The translations under genes were made by a program, and so were the position numbers. This document shows positions 34,001-47,825 of a DNA stretch of 64,000 bases, one piece after another. Each line of letters starts with the position of its first letter. Positions within the stretch are counted from its first letter, which is position 1. The notes beneath the pieces are model-generated. The model was not told where the DNA came from. It ran no database searches and worked only from the letters and a program-made list of their open reading frames with translations. Source of the stretch: Stropharia rugosoannulata (Eukaryota; Basidiomycota; Agaricomycetes; Agaricales; Strophariaceae); NCBI GenBank assembly GCA_028532985.1, contig JANCIK010000007.1, positions 248,001-312,000 of the forward strand, given 5' to 3'.

Positions 34001-34409
34001 CATATATGCACTTACAGTCATCCGCCACGTAGCTGGAATCGTCTTGGGCTCCGAACGCGACTTTGATACCGTTCTCGCTGGCACGAGACCGCCAGTTGTC
34101 GGCAATGTCAGCAATACTTTTATCCTGATTACCGCTCGCACTACGCACGTCGGGCGACCCATTAGCAAAGGCAAAGCGTTTCTTTACGTTCATAGCGAGA
34201 TTGTCCGGAGTTGTCAAAGTCGACGAGCCTGTCGAGTCAAACGAACGCAGGCTCATGGGCGTGTAAGGGCTCGTCGACGGTGTAAAGGGTGACCTGTAGA
34301 ATGATTGGGGGCGCAATTGCTGTCGCGGTATGCGCTGCGGGGTAACTGGCTGTGCTTTCGCATGGGCAGAGCGGGTCATCGCTGGAGACGTCGGGACCGA
34401 GAACGACAT
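31047..34409 (-). CDS. RING-finger plus RRM protein
   Basis: Long multi-exon gene starting MSFSVPTSPAMTRS at 34409. The N-terminal third is low-complexity (Ser/Pro/Arg). The exon at about 32300-33450 carries an acidic stretch and then a C4-type finger: CSVCLASKPERLAILQPCRHPLCSSCL...NMECAVCK, consistent with a RING/RING-like E3 module. After VVLRIDNVPW a 50-bp intron leads to an RRM-like segment (DITPQLIKSWLQQPVERVHVLLD...SHAYVEVKDAQIAGAILRGE). The last exon (31047 to about 31310) ends with a short helical segment, LEQLAREFGVDPQVVQALAERLTNLP, of UBA-like appearance. The combination suggests an RNA-associated ubiquitin ligase or regulator; this is inferred from domains only. Confidence 0.75.
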
Positions 34410-37266
34410 CCTCGATTTACAAAAGCAAGGAGAACCGTGACGACTGGACTTGCGTGACCAACCTCCATATGAACCCCTACGCGTTGAGTCACGTCACATG
34501 TATCGTCGCGTCAATACATCACGTGCATACGCGATCCTTAAACCGGACCCTGTTGCAACCCTATTGCTGATTTTTGTACTGCCTTTGCAAGCACATATAC
34601 ATATTGGACGTCTTTGGACGTCCCCTGGAGTTCTGAGTTCCGAAAGCGCTGGAATTTCTTTTACAAGTACGCTATCAGCAAAAAAAGCCTCATCGGAACT
34701 TCTTGAGGCGTTCAGCTTAATGATACTGTCTACCTCAATCATTATAAACCAGTGCACTGCAATTTTCTTGAAGGCACATCAGAACAGAGTAAGAAGTCAT
34801 AATGTAAAAATATAAAACTTATTTCAACTGATCCTAGAGCGCTGGGAAGCGTCGTATATACTTGTACATTGTTACCACAACGTTCTATTTTTGTGTTTGA
34901 AGGTGTCCTATGTCGAAAGCGATAAAACTAGGATAGGTAATTCTGCTCCGAGGCAGATAGCTGGCGTAAGCAATTTATGTGAAATGGACGTAGGCTCTAA
35001 CGTGAGCAAAAAACTCGTGCTGAACGAACTTTTAGTACAGTGGGAATAGTACTTGAGGATCAAAGACCTCGCCCAACATATCCGAGCCGGCGGCGAGCGC
35101 TGGGAAGTAATTAATTTAGTCTGTCTAAGTATATGTTATTCTGTGCTTGGTCACAGCGGTCAAATAATATGCTGACTGCATGTCAACCTCGCGCATTATA
35201 CCTTACTCCACTTGGGAGTCACCAAATCACGGGCACCCAGCTTCCGTGGAGCTTGCCTACTCCGAAGGCACTTTCGGTACCAGTATAGCTACTCTGGCTG
35301 ACTCGGTAAGATTCTATCCTTCTGACTCAATGGAATATCGTTTCATCTTCGCTTTCTTTACTTCTACATGACTTCGTGAATATCTATGGTTACCTAGTAT
35401 GCACAATAATACAGCTTATAGCCTTATTCCACAGCCTCTTGTGGCTGAAATCATATCAGTTTCTATCCATATCATTAGTAATCGATAAAAAGTATTACAC
35501 GGTCAAAAAAAAACACGGTCAAAAAATCTTGCCCCAGAGACGGTAGATTTCGCATATTTTTAGCCGCGAGCGCCACACTACCCAAACGGGCCCCGGTTCC
35601 GGGAGTGCAAATTGTGACTTGGAACTTCTGCTAGGCTTCTCATCTGCTAAGTATATGTACGAGTTATAGTGAAGAGCCTGGGATATAACTAACTTTGCAC
35701 TAAGACATAATGATTCCAAAAGTTCATACATGGACGATCTTCAAGGCAAACTAAATAAGTACATGATAACATATTACAACAGTTTTCATAGTATGTCCAT
35801 ATACGAGCGAGTCAAACCTATATTAACTGCCACTAGTCAGAAGGCACTGATGCATCTACACATAGCTCCTATGAATAAGTAGTGCCTGATGCACACTGGT
35901 AATACAGCTTCTGACCTATTCAAAGGTCAATTACATCTCAAAAGGTGATCAGATTCCATCATGATGCCCCATTGATGAAAGTGAGAGACATTGAAGTATA
36001 AAGTAAGCGTGCTGTTCTCTTCAAGTATTCTTAGCCGCGAACGCCATACTGCTTAATTGTCGAGTCCTTTATAAACAATCTGTTTCTTTGAGCCCACTGG
36101 ACTACTAACTGAGCACCAAGTTCCATGACAGCTCTTATAGATTGTCAGACTTGTATTAAATTGTAGAAAAATGCAAGAAAACAAAAACAAAACAAAAAAA
36201 CAAAACAAAAAAACAAAACAAAAAAAAAACAAAAAAAGCATGTTGCACAATCACCTTCCTTTTCAGGTGATAACAAAACGGTAACTGACTCAAAATAAAA
36301 TGACGACTACCGTATATACTGGTTACTTGTATCTTGGAGTATCTAAACATCTTGGACTCCATCTCTTCTCACCCGGTCAAGTAGATAAGTCCAATAGTCG
36401 GACATTGGATCGCTCCACAATTACTGGTACGGTAAGCGTGGTCATACGTATAATCGTATACACATCCTACATTGCGTTTTCATTATCACTGGCAATTATG
36501 TAGATCTGAGTGGGATAGATATCTATATCATGACTTAGTATGTAGAGATCTATTCTATTCTACTTGACAAATATATTTGTCAACGTAAGAAGCATAATGC
36601 ACACGTCGTTTTCCCAGTAACGCCACAGACACGCTCCCTGCGAAGCTTGCAATGTAACATCTAAATTAACTTGTCCGTGGCGGTACTATCAAGTGTTCTA
36701 TAATTAAATTTTCGTGCCACAGATACATACAATGCCGCTTTACTATTTCCTTGCGCAGTCAGGGCGCGTTCCAAGCAATAAGCAAATCATCTAACTCTAT
36801 GCGTACAAAGGAATCACCACCAGAACACGGCGGAGTACCTCACCTGAGCCCACACCTCTGCCGGTGCGTTGCGATCCGGAGGGAACTGGGCGAGGCTGCA
36901 CAGCCTCGACCAAGGTTTCCCAGGTCTTCCAGGGTGGTTCGTTGGCGACTCTATTATTACGAAAGGCGTGCATCTCTGACATACGTGAGATATTCGGGAC
37001 TATCTCTCCCTGTAGTCTAAAGATAAAAAAAATGTCGGACTCCAGTCTCGGTGGCCTGTGTGCAATAGCAAAACAGTGCACATCCTAGCACCGATGACAG
37101 GTCAGAATGGCGAGGCGAGTCAGACGCTCATCAGTGTGGGACCGAACCGCATTTTCACTTTACGGGTTTAATGAATCTTATATAGACCAGGTCGCGCAGC
37201 CCAAACTTACCCTCATCGACGTCTCTCTTCGATACCCTGTTTGCAGTTCTCAGTAAACCTGGTAAA
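34410..37266. other. 2.9-kb gene-free stretch
   Basis: AT-rich; no frame has recognisable homology. It contains a CAAAA-rich low-complexity tract (36177-36237) and a 20-bp direct repeat pair (35560-35579 and 36031-36050, 18 of 20 positions identical). Confidence 0.5.
36177..36237. repeat. CA(4-9) low-complexity tract
   Basis: About 60 bp of only C and A, runs of 4-10 adenines separated by single cytosines. It could be the degenerate poly(A) end of an old retroposed element, but no element body is recognisable beside it. Confidence 0.85.
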
Positions 37267-38931
37267 ATGTCAGCGCAGCAACGCACACTAGCTCCGGGGA
37301 ACATGGACTCAGAGGCGTCGAACAGTGCGTTCATCTTTCTTCTAGCAGTACTAGCTAATTAATTAGCAGACACTGACTTAATTATAGGTCCAGCTGGGTT
37401 TTCTGCAACTCATTCTCCTGCAGTGAGCATTAGAACGATGAGCATTCAGGACGCCACCGAGGAGAGAGCAGAGGAGCCACATGTACTCGCCGCGACATCT
37501 CCTGCTGCACACAGTGGACCGCATAGAACAAACAGCTTTTCAGCCGACATATCTGGAGAAGCGGAAGTACCCACGCGTCGCAGTGGTCCGCTCAATCAGG
37601 ACAGTAAGTCATCTGCGACTTGATCTACTTTCATCAGCTGAATTTGAGTTTGCCAAGTTACGATGGGCCCGCGGCGACAATTGTCCACAAGCTCTGAAGG
37701 CTCAATGCTGTCCGTCAGGACCGGCGCGTCGAGTTTGCCTGCCTTCCACGACTATCGGACGGTGCCCACAGAGCAGCAGCAGCAGCAGGCCGTGGCGACA
37801 GCGACCCCAACTCAACCCCAATCCACATACAAACCGCGCGTGCGCAAGGTGCACACAAAAGAAGCGCCCCCAAAGGACGACTCGGCACTAATAACGCTCG
37901 GGATGGGCCCCTTCATGATTGGACAGGACGCCATGGCGAATCAAAATAGACTCGTGCGCAACGAAGCTATTTTTGCAAGCCGCTTCCTGGACCTCAAGCG
38001 CTCCGTGCAGGGCGCTGAAGCGATGCGCGTCGACAGAGAGCAAAATATCTACCGCATTCTGACCGAGCATGGGGCCGTGCTCAATAGGCTCTCGGCGGCT
38101 GCGAGCGCGGGCGCGGGCGCGGCTGTGGCAGCGCGTGAGCCGGCGGCGCCTGCAACAACTTCCCTGCGCGCTGATCCGGACTTTGCCGCGCTGCACGCGG
38201 AGATGCGCACGCGCCTCGACCGACTCGCGGCGGACGTCCTGGCGTCTACGCTGAAGACGCAGAGCGCGCTCGCGGGTATCGAAGCGCGTATCAACGACCT
38301 AGCCGCCTGTCTCCCCTGTGCGTATGCGCCGACACCGCCCTCTACGCCAGCTCTGTTGTCCGAACCACTCGCGCATTTATCTATCCCGCGAGCGCACGCT
38401 GAGGGGAGCACGACCGTCGAGCTTTCTTTGCAGCGGAAACGTAGAAGAGAAGAGGCCGGCATCGCCGACGCGCGTCCGCAGTCGCAGTCGCAATCGCAGT
38501 CTCAAAGCCCGCGCACGCCGCTCTTCCCAGAAAGCATCGAAAGCTGTACAGACGTAATCTACGGGCCTATCTCTCAAACATCGCCGGTCATCGGCAGCAC
38601 AAGGCGGGCCATGGACGATGCCTCGAGCATTCGCACTATCGCAGCCGAGGCAGTGCGCGACGTCGGGCTCGACGCGCGCAGTGCCCTTCGCGGCGTGCGC
38701 CGTGCTTACGATGACCCCGCGTTTCTCGCGCTGTCGTTCACCAAGGCAGAATCTGCCGCGCGTTTTGTCGAGCTCGTTGGGCTAGGGCGCGACGGACACA
38801 CGGGGCGTCAAGCACGGCTGGCAGATGCGAATGCACTGCAGAGCACAGGTGATAATTACACTCGCCGTCATCAGGGCGGTTATGAAAATCTCTTATCAGA
38901 GAAGGCGCGCGGAAAACTTCCGGCTTTTTGA
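37267..38931 (+). CDS. Coiled-coil protein of unknown function
   Basis: Three exons (37267-37324, 37388-37603, 37649-38931) give 518 residues with matching phases; the second intron is 45 bp. The N-terminal 150 residues are disordered and include a QQQQQ run. Residues of the block ALITLGMGPFMIGQDAMANQNRLVRNEAIFASRFLDLKRSVQG through DPDFAALHAEMRTRLDRLAADVL look helical and probably form a coiled coil. A QSQSQSQSQS tract comes later and a helical C-terminus (DVGLDARSALRGVRRAYDDPAFLALSF). GC content is markedly higher than the flanks. I do not recognise the family. Confidence 0.72.
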
Positions 38932-41190
38932 TTGGCCAGAACTGCCTGTGCGTGTACGGGTATCTCTGGTTTGCTTCCACGATTTCTTTTCTTGACCTTT
39001 TTCTTACCTGTGACTAATGCTTTTTTGTTTTGTTTCTTATTGTCCATTGAATTCTACATTATTATAGACATTGTCTTATTGTGCTACTATTTCTTCGTTG
39101 TTTGTTCCCCTTCTCGACCTTCGTACACTTGGGGTGTGACTAATACTATACCAGCTCTGAACAATGTTCCTGATAGACCCGGACTCGTATTAGCCTGTAA
39201 CAAATCACTTGTATTCGTAGTAAACCTGTAGCTCTAGCCTGTTCTTTTCTCGTTTATTGTATTTCGTCTTCGTTCATTTGTTTTTGTTTTCATGTGTCCG
39301 CTTTCTTTGATGTACCTTACTAGCAGGGACAGTATGTGGATGCTTCATAGACTATAGTAGTTATGTTCCATTTATTCTTCGTTTGTGTCTAGAGTATACT
39401 GTACCCAGTTTTACACCAATGCATTTTCTGAATTGCCCTGGCTCTTGGCGGGCTGCGTGAGCAGGTGGAAAGAACAAAATTGGAATACTCGACGCACTCT
39501 GCCTCGTATTGGTCTCGTGTAAACCAGTTTAATTGAGAGTTTAAACGATGGTTTACACAAGGCCAATGCGAGTCGGAGTAGTACAGCGTGACTTGAAGCC
39601 AGATCCCTCTCTCGACAGGCTGACACGTGTAAGAAACAAATAGTCAGCGCGAGTTGTAGTTAGACAACGTTAGCGCTCGCTGCTGGATCTGGTTTATTTC
39701 ACAATTACTTATCTCGAACCATCAACTTCGAAGTATAGACTAGCGATTTTTCATTGCTCAAAAGCCCTCCCTCCCACAACCTTGTATTATTTTACAATCC
39801 TGTACGGGGTAGCCGCACCGAGAATTGATGAATCCACGCTTTATTCAGAGGGGGCTCAACAGTGCTCAAAGGAGCGGTTGATTTGCTCCCTCGTCCTCCC
39901 ATAAAATCACGTTCTCTTTACTAGCACAGTTTAAATAACTAATTAATTATGTGGCACGCACATTGCTTGCAATATGTATACCATGTGTGTGCAATTATAT
40001 TTGCCTTTGGTAGGTCTTATCACCCACTATGCACGCACATTTCCCCTGGCCCATTTGTTCTTACCGTCCGGGCCTCTCACCTTCCCATCATGCAAGCGGC
40101 CTCCCCAAGCCCGTGAAGCCTGAGCGTCTGAAACAATTTCCGTCAAAGACGACCTCCAAATCAATGAGCACCAAAGGGACTTATACCAATGATGACTCTG
40201 TCATTCTGATTATCGGATCTAAGTGTTCCTTCAAGATGTATGCCCAAATAGTCTACCAGATGTCAGTCAAAACGCCAAGGTACTCTACAGTACTACCAAG
40301 TGATGATATGACCCATCAAAGAACGGAGTCCCAATTTAAATCACAACCAACAAAGCACGAATTCAAAGTGGTACGAAACAACTCATTTTATAATAGGGTG
40401 CGAGAAAGTCGCTACGTAGGGGGGAGATGACGAAGCGGGGAGATGCGCATTACTATTACTGACCGCCAGAGCAAATCAATATCAATGCCATATAACCAAT
40501 TATCTGATGTGCCTCTGTTTTATTTGGCCTTTCTTTGTATACAGTACCCCAGTAGCATAATATCCAATCCGGCCTTTCGGGCGCTGTGGTTTTCCAGTCC
40601 GGTGATAGGCGAGGATAGGCGCCCAGCATGCACCGCCTGCGTGGTGGCTGTACTAATACTTGGCTGAAGCCAACTTGTAGTCTCGTCCCGAGTCCACCCG
40701 TACCCGTACTGCCATCCCATTCAGCAGGCTTCAGAGGCGTGTATCAGTGTACACGCACAAAAAATACTACCAAGTTTGAACTTGAGCTCAAGCTCAAGCC
40801 AATCCCACATATGCCACAAAACAAACACACGAAAACGTCGAAATGGTACAGAAAACAATGCATTTTATAATACTTAGGGTACATTTAAAGCCGCTACATT
40901 AATCAAAAGCTATCCAAGATATTCTTGTCGTCGTAGTGGTCGTCGTAGTGGTGGTGGTATACATGAGCCGTGGCGGCTTCGTTGAGTTGGCGTGATGAAT
41001 GGAGTGAGTATTTTTGAGCGTGTACGTTGATGATGGTCGATGATGATGGTAGTGGCGAGTTGTGGCGGACGGACACGGTGAATATTTTGGGGAGATGCGG
41101 GGGAGGTGCGGGGAGAGATGATGCGGGGCATGGGAGGTAAGGGGGAAGGGAGATGGAGGACCGGGACCGGGGGGCTCCTGCGCGTGGCGT
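38932..41190. other. Gene-free stretch with a foldback sequence
   Basis: 3' side of the coiled-coil gene, then AT-rich DNA without recognisable genes. The imperfect inverted repeat at 39488-39585 is listed separately. From 40.9 to 41.19 kb lies the probable 3' untranslated region of the glutamate dehydrogenase gene. Confidence 0.5.
39488..39585. repeat. Imperfect 38-bp inverted repeat (foldback)
   Basis: The left arm (about 39493-39532) and right arm (about 39541-39583) are reverse complements with a few mismatches. The shared core is GTGTAAACCA on one side and TGGTTTACAC on the other, extended by CTCG.ATTGG. The loop is about 10 nt. It could be the remnant of a miniature foldback element; no target duplication was identified. 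Confidence 0.7.
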
Positions 41191-42835
<1,645 letters not shown>

Positions 42836-45422
42836 GGTGGATGTGATGTGGAGAAGATGGAGTTGGGGAGAGAAGCAAGCTGCAAGACGGAGGAAGTGGA
42901 GAAAAACGGGCGCTTTTACATTAAAATCCTTATCTCGGTTTTGCCGCATAGATAACGAGGCCGCGTCGGAAAATGGATTTCCATCCGTCGATCGGCCGCT
43001 CTTGGATCACAGAAACTCCAGGCATTGGCGCGCGCTCAGCTCGCTCGGCGTCTTGTTTACCCACTCGCGTCAATATTCAAACGTAACACAGCTGCACACC
43101 GCTCGACGACGACGGAGAGCTGAAAGTTAGAAAAAAAGTAGCAGGGCGCTTACGGTGCTCAGAAATTTTTGCAACGGAGCTCGTCGTCCGAGGCCGAAAA
43201 ATGGAAGTGCTCCCTGGGGAGAATCAGCAGGATCAGCTTGGCGGAGCTGCTCACTTGACCTCCGTAGCGCTCCGCAATCCTATTCATCGCCTCGTTATCA
43301 CTACTCCAAGTACAACGCTGTCATCTCCAACAACGCCACAGATACATACCACCAGATACCGACCAGTCACTTACTTTAATTTGCTCTCCTGACCCTGACT
43401 AGCCCTGACTGTTATCTGATAATCTCAAGGAACCGCTGCCCACATGGGGACAATCAGAGCTCGGGGCGAACCCAGACGAACCAGGACGATCTCGGGACGA
43501 TCCTTTGAATCTTGATACGCTGAGCGCTCCAGACCAACTGCAGGCGCTTCTTTCTCTCTCCGACCGAGTCGGCCCGACCTATGCATACTATGTATCGAAA
43601 CCAACTCGAAGTCGTCTGTTTTGCAGTGAAAAAGCCGGACAGGAAAGCACAAAGAGGCCGAAGAAATGACGAGGAGCCATAGCAGAACGGACGCGTTTGT
43701 ATGCGAGAGAGTAGATGGAAGAGCGGAAACAAGAGAGATGAGGGTCCCACAGGGGTGAACGCGTCATATAAGATGTGTCACATGATGAGAAGATAACCCC
43801 AAAGATATGCACAAATTCGAGCAACACCAAAGCGGTAGGGCCGTAGCAGATCAATGAGTTGAAGCAAAGATTCGTGAGAGTCCCAAGCTATTAGCAACCA
43901 AGTTCAATGTTTCAGAGCTGAAGAGGCTAAAGTACTCACCTGGTACTGACGAGCTGATCTTTCAAGACTTGCAAAAGACGAATAGAAAAATCAGCACAAC
44001 GGAAATATAACCAAAAATGGGAAATGTTTCCATTTGTGGAACAGGTTATACGACGAGCAGCCCTCCCGAATGGCTCGTGACATATACTAGTATAGTATGT
44101 CTTTTTGTTATGCCAAAGGACACTGTTGTTTTTACTTTCTCTATGACTCGCTCAAGCTTGCCCTTACGGCTGAGGTCCACAGATTATTCTCTGCCTTCCG
44201 CATGTGCAATTTTCTGCGTTTTCCGTTGCCCCCATGATTTGTACTCCATATTGCACCTTCTTTGTTCACAGGGGGAGCACCACTATTCTTACATTTCTTT
44301 CGGGTGTCCCTTCCAGTCATCTGACGCACCCGTTAACATGCGTACTTGCTCTGTTTCTGCTCAGCTCTTACTTAATATTTTGAACTTCTTCCTCTCACTG
44401 TGTCGCAGCCTAGGACCTCCCGAATATACACGCGTTCTGCTCCCTTCGTGTGATATTCAAGAGTTCTCGCCTCCTCTGTCCCTTATCCAGTGATTGCAGG
44501 ACAGCGGCTTTCTTGCAATTTGTCGTGAAGACGGGGGTGTCGGTATAGGGACATGCATGGGAAGTGCATACATGGCCCTTTCGTTGCTTCCCTAATGTGT
44601 AGAGCGAGTAAATGCCGTCAGAGAACTAAAAGGGACGCTCGTTATGACTATGAGACCCAGAACACGGGACGGCAGACACAGCACCCCAGTGTAGTCTGGG
44701 TCCAGAGAGACAGAGAAGCAGCATATATCTTTGCGGATCCAAACTTCGAGAAAAGAGGGAGAAGGAGAGGGTAGGGAGAAGGGGTGCACCGATGACCTGG
44801 AATAGAAGGAGCGTAATCGACTTGAGATAGAGGGCATCAATGCACGCGAGCTGGAGGGGAATCAACGACCTTGGGCTTTAGTGAGACGTCAATGTCCTCA
44901 GCCGGGGCATCAGTAGCCTTGAACCGGAGAGTCATCGGTGAACGCGAGCTGGAGGAACACCAATGACCTCGAACTTTGGTGCAACTGACCTCGGAGTGAA
45001 GACTGGAGGGGCGTCAGTTAACAGGAATCGGAGCTGGAGGGACACCAATGAATGCAAACTACCAGGCTTTTATCCTACTGCTGGAGCATATAGCACAGCA
45101 TGTGTGCCTCGCTGCAGTCATTTTGCAGAGCATATACGCCTCGCGCGCTGATCTTGCATAGCCTGCGCCCGAGAGTGGCATTTTCCCTGACGTAGTCAAA
45201 AATAACAAGTACCAGTGTACCCATGGATGTCTCCAGCTGATGCCACAGGTGGACACACGCACGTCCGCTTGTCGCACGTAACAATGGGGCGCCAGCCTGC
45301 AGGTGATGACAGTCCGGTACCAGCACCAGAAAAGCACACACCGCCTAAAAGGAATAAGCAAGAAAATGATGAACCAGAAATACATACAACGTCACATGGC
45401 AATAGGAGAGAAAAAACGATTA
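42836..45422. other. Gene-poor stretch with a weak repeat
   Basis: GDH promoter on the left. A plus-strand 158-codon frame (44017-44493) has no family signal and is not called. At 44845, 44944 and 45029 a related segment (GAGCTGGAGG..AACACCAATGACC) recurs with spacings of 99 and 85 bp. From about 45.1 kb the 3' untranslated region of SEH1 is expected. Confidence 0.5.
44845..45060. repeat. Three diverged copies of a 30-35 bp segment
   Basis: Segments starting with GAGCTGGAGG and containing CAA(C/T)GA recur three times in the same orientation with about 85-99 bp spacing. Divergence is considerable; probably an old tandem duplication. Confidence 0.5.
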
Positions 45423-47033
45423 TCACGAATCCATATCGACGTCTTTGCTTTCTGGCTGGCTGGTGTCCTCGGCCTGCTCGACGGACACGCTCCCCGCGGG
45501 TCGCCATACGTTTCCCGACGTCGCCTTCCACAGGCGCACCCGCCCATCGTTGCCTGTGGACGACAGGATCGTACTGGATAGAAGAGTGGGTCAGCCACAG
45601 CTCTGTTAATGGGGAGCTAGACACGCACCCCGTAATATTCCACTCCACGCGCCCCACCGCCGATCTGTCAAGTCATTAGCGCATTTTGGTTAGAATATCC
45701 TTCGAAAAGAAGAAGACGTACTTATGATGCTCGAAATCCGCCACGGCGACAGCAGTCCACTTGAAGTCGTCCCCGTCGCTGCTGTCGCCCATGCTCTCCC
45801 CATCCTCATCCGAACCCGGTCGCACCTTCCATATCCGTACGTGCCCGTCTCGGCCGCCAGTTGCGATAAGGTGGTATGACCGCCCGCACGATGGCGCCCA
45901 CGAAACAGACGTCACTGCGGACGTGTTCACCGTCCCGCTGGATGCCGCACCCGTTCGCTCCGTGACGTCGCCCCCTTGCACACTGGCGCTCCCTGACCCC
46001 GTAGCCGTGTTCGTAGCCGTGTTCGTCGCGGAAGACAGGGTCAGGAGCGTCGTAGACCGCCGTGCGTTGAGCTGGATGATCTGTGTGGACATTTGATAAG
46101 TTCACGTCCCCCCAAAAAATGGTGGGAGTACCTTTACGACCCCAGACGTCCCGCAGCCAGCCGCGATGACCTCGCCCCAGTACCTATCCTTGCACCACGA
46201 GATGCACCACCCGCCGTCCGCCTCTCGGTTAGCCGGGCGGCCGCCAGCCCCCACTTGCTGTTGCAGCAGTGCCTGCGCGACGAGTGAGGCGGAGGCACCC
46301 TCTAGGGTTGCATTCGTCTGCGTCGGGGTGGCCAGGGCCATTGTCTGCGCCCGCGAGACGTAGCTCGGTGATGGCCCGAGCGCGATATTCTGCACGTCCA
46401 GCTCCTCATTCAACGTCCACGTGTGTAGTGACGGCTGTTCGCTGCACTCGTACACGCGCAGCATGTTATTCGTCGATATCGTCGCCTAAAATACGCATAT
46501 ATGCGTCAATCAACGTACAAAAAACAGAAAGCAAGCAGGGACGTACGAGTTTCAGCCCAAAGTGATGCGGCGCGAACTCGACGGCGCGGATGGTACCCTT
46601 CGCATCGGACAGCACAGCGCGCTCGACCCAACGTGAGCTGAGCGACCCGCTGGCCGCCTGTGCGCCATTGCCATTCACCGATGCATCACCCACCGCGACT
46701 GTTGCCTGTTCCCATATCTTCACGGTGCGGTCGAACGACCCAGACGCGAGCACGGACCCGAATTCGGGGTGCGCCCACGAGACTTGCGCCACGGCCGCGT
46801 CGTGCGCCTTCCAGTCGTCCTCGACGGCCCACGTGTTGCTCTCGTCGAGCTGCCATATCTTGATCCTGCGATGTCGCATTCCGGTCAATGGTCGATGCAT
46901 GGGGCGGTGAGCTGAGCTGAAAAGCATACCGTTGGTCGAGGCTGCACGTCGCGAGGCGCAGGCCGTAGAAGTCATAGGCCGCGTCGGTGACTAGGTCGCC
47001 GTGCGCGTTTTGAATGAGGCCAGTTTGGATCAT
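45423..47033 (-). CDS. SEH1: Nucleoporin SEH1 (WD40 protein)
   Basis: Beta-propeller protein shared by the Nup84/Nup107 nuclear-pore complex and the SEA/GATOR2 complex of TORC1 signalling. Six exons: 46930-47033, 46547-46865, 46132-46485, 45722-46080, 45629-45664 and 45423-45573, total 1323 nt (440 residues). Features include [85 protein letters not shown]-type continuation, ATGGRDGHVRIWKV and the last blade [24 protein letters not shown]. WD blades 1, 2 and the last are clearly Seh1/Sec13-like; the spacing and the ending of the propeller favour Seh1. Insertions rich in Thr/Ala/Ser lie in the middle blades. Complete. Confidence 0.88.
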
Positions 47034-47209
47034 CGTGGTGGTTTGTGCAACACCGTCACGGTCGCGGGCCACCCTCGCGGGCCCCGTGCGCCGGTGCCAA
47101 ACAAAGCCAACTTTGCCTCGGCTTTGCGGCACTCCAACTTGCAACAAAGCCTCTGGTTTATCCGCACTCCATTAACTTATAAGTAGGATGAGCCACAAGA
47201 ATTTGAGGA

Positions 47210-47217
47210 AGATGAAT
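47210..47217. repeat. Target-site duplication, left copy (AGATGAAT)
   Basis: Eight bases immediately outside the left end of the hAT-like element, identical to 48170-48177. Confidence 0.95.
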
Positions 47218-47443
47218 CAGTGTTGTGCGAGTCATTGACTAGTCAATGACTCAAGGTGACTAGTCACCATTAGTCAAGTGACTAGTCAAATGACTAGTCA
47301 AATGGCGCGGTTTGACAGGTGGCTGTGCGGTCACCACATAAATATAGATACAATATGGATAAGCAGTACAAGTCGTCAATAGCTAGTACATTAAGACTGT
47401 AATATCGCATAGATAAACCAATAATATCCAATAGAACACAGAT

Positions 47444-47778
47444 TTACATCCCTAATAAGACCTGAGCAGTGGTTTCATCAATTTCCGTGTCTAAATTACC
47501 ATCACCATCCATATCTAATAGTTCATACATCTCCAGCTCCTCATTAAAGCTATGAAGAGCGAAGTGCTCGAACTGCAGGGCCCAGTAATTATCGTCAAAA
47601 TGGAATAGGTAGGAAATCTTGGTATCCTTGTAGATATCATCGGGTTCTTCTGTAGATGCAGTGTCGGTTTCCGGTATATCCAACTCCCAGACAGGCTGGC
47701 CTGGTCAGATTGTCCTGTGGATTTGCTAGGATGATTTATGAAGTGCGAGTTGTACCATTTAAGTTGAACAGCAGGCAT
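47444..47778 (-). pseudogene. Reading frames inside the hAT element, acidic with EF-hand-like loop
   Basis: A TATAAAAG (47818-47825) lies 40 bp upstream of an ATG at 47778 that opens MPAVQLKWYNSHFINHPSKS. A second frame, shifted by two bases near 47690, continues through YLFHFDDNYWALQFEHFALHSFNEELEMYELL and ends DMDGDGNLDTEIDETTAQVLLGM. The DMDGDGNLDTEI stretch resembles a calcium-binding EF-hand loop with the last acidic residue shifted by one. I could not join the two frames with a conventional intron, so the gene is either frameshifted or spliced in a way I cannot see. No transposase resemblance. It may be captured host sequence. Confidence 0.45.
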
Positions 47779-47817
47779 TGTAGGGTGATAATGACACCGG
47801 ACTGCAAGTTTTCCTAG

Positions 47818-47825
47818 CTTTTATA
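47818..47825 (-). promoter_or_regulatory. TATA box (TATAAAAG) inside the hAT element
   Basis: Perfect TATAAAAG, 40 bp before the internal ATG at 47778. Confidence 0.45.

Noticed and set aside
35321..35371. Possible F-box fragment (SDSMEYRFI similar to DSMEYKFI of F-box B)
   Set aside because: The similarity covers only about eight residues and the surrounding DNA does not match.
36053..36362. Phe/Cys/Val-rich minus-strand frames resembling a membrane segment
   Set aside because: Produced by the CAAAA tract; composition is an artefact of the repeat.
44017..44493. 158-codon plus-strand frame
   Set aside because: No recognisable motif, irregular composition and no promoter or intron evidence.
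45196..45679. Open frames of about 150 codons on both strands
   Set aside because: They overlap the last SEH1 exons and its 3' flank, and show no family signal.
47444..47778. hAT transposase encoded by the transposon
   Set aside because: The frames are short, acidic, and lack BED finger, catalytic and dimerisation motifs.
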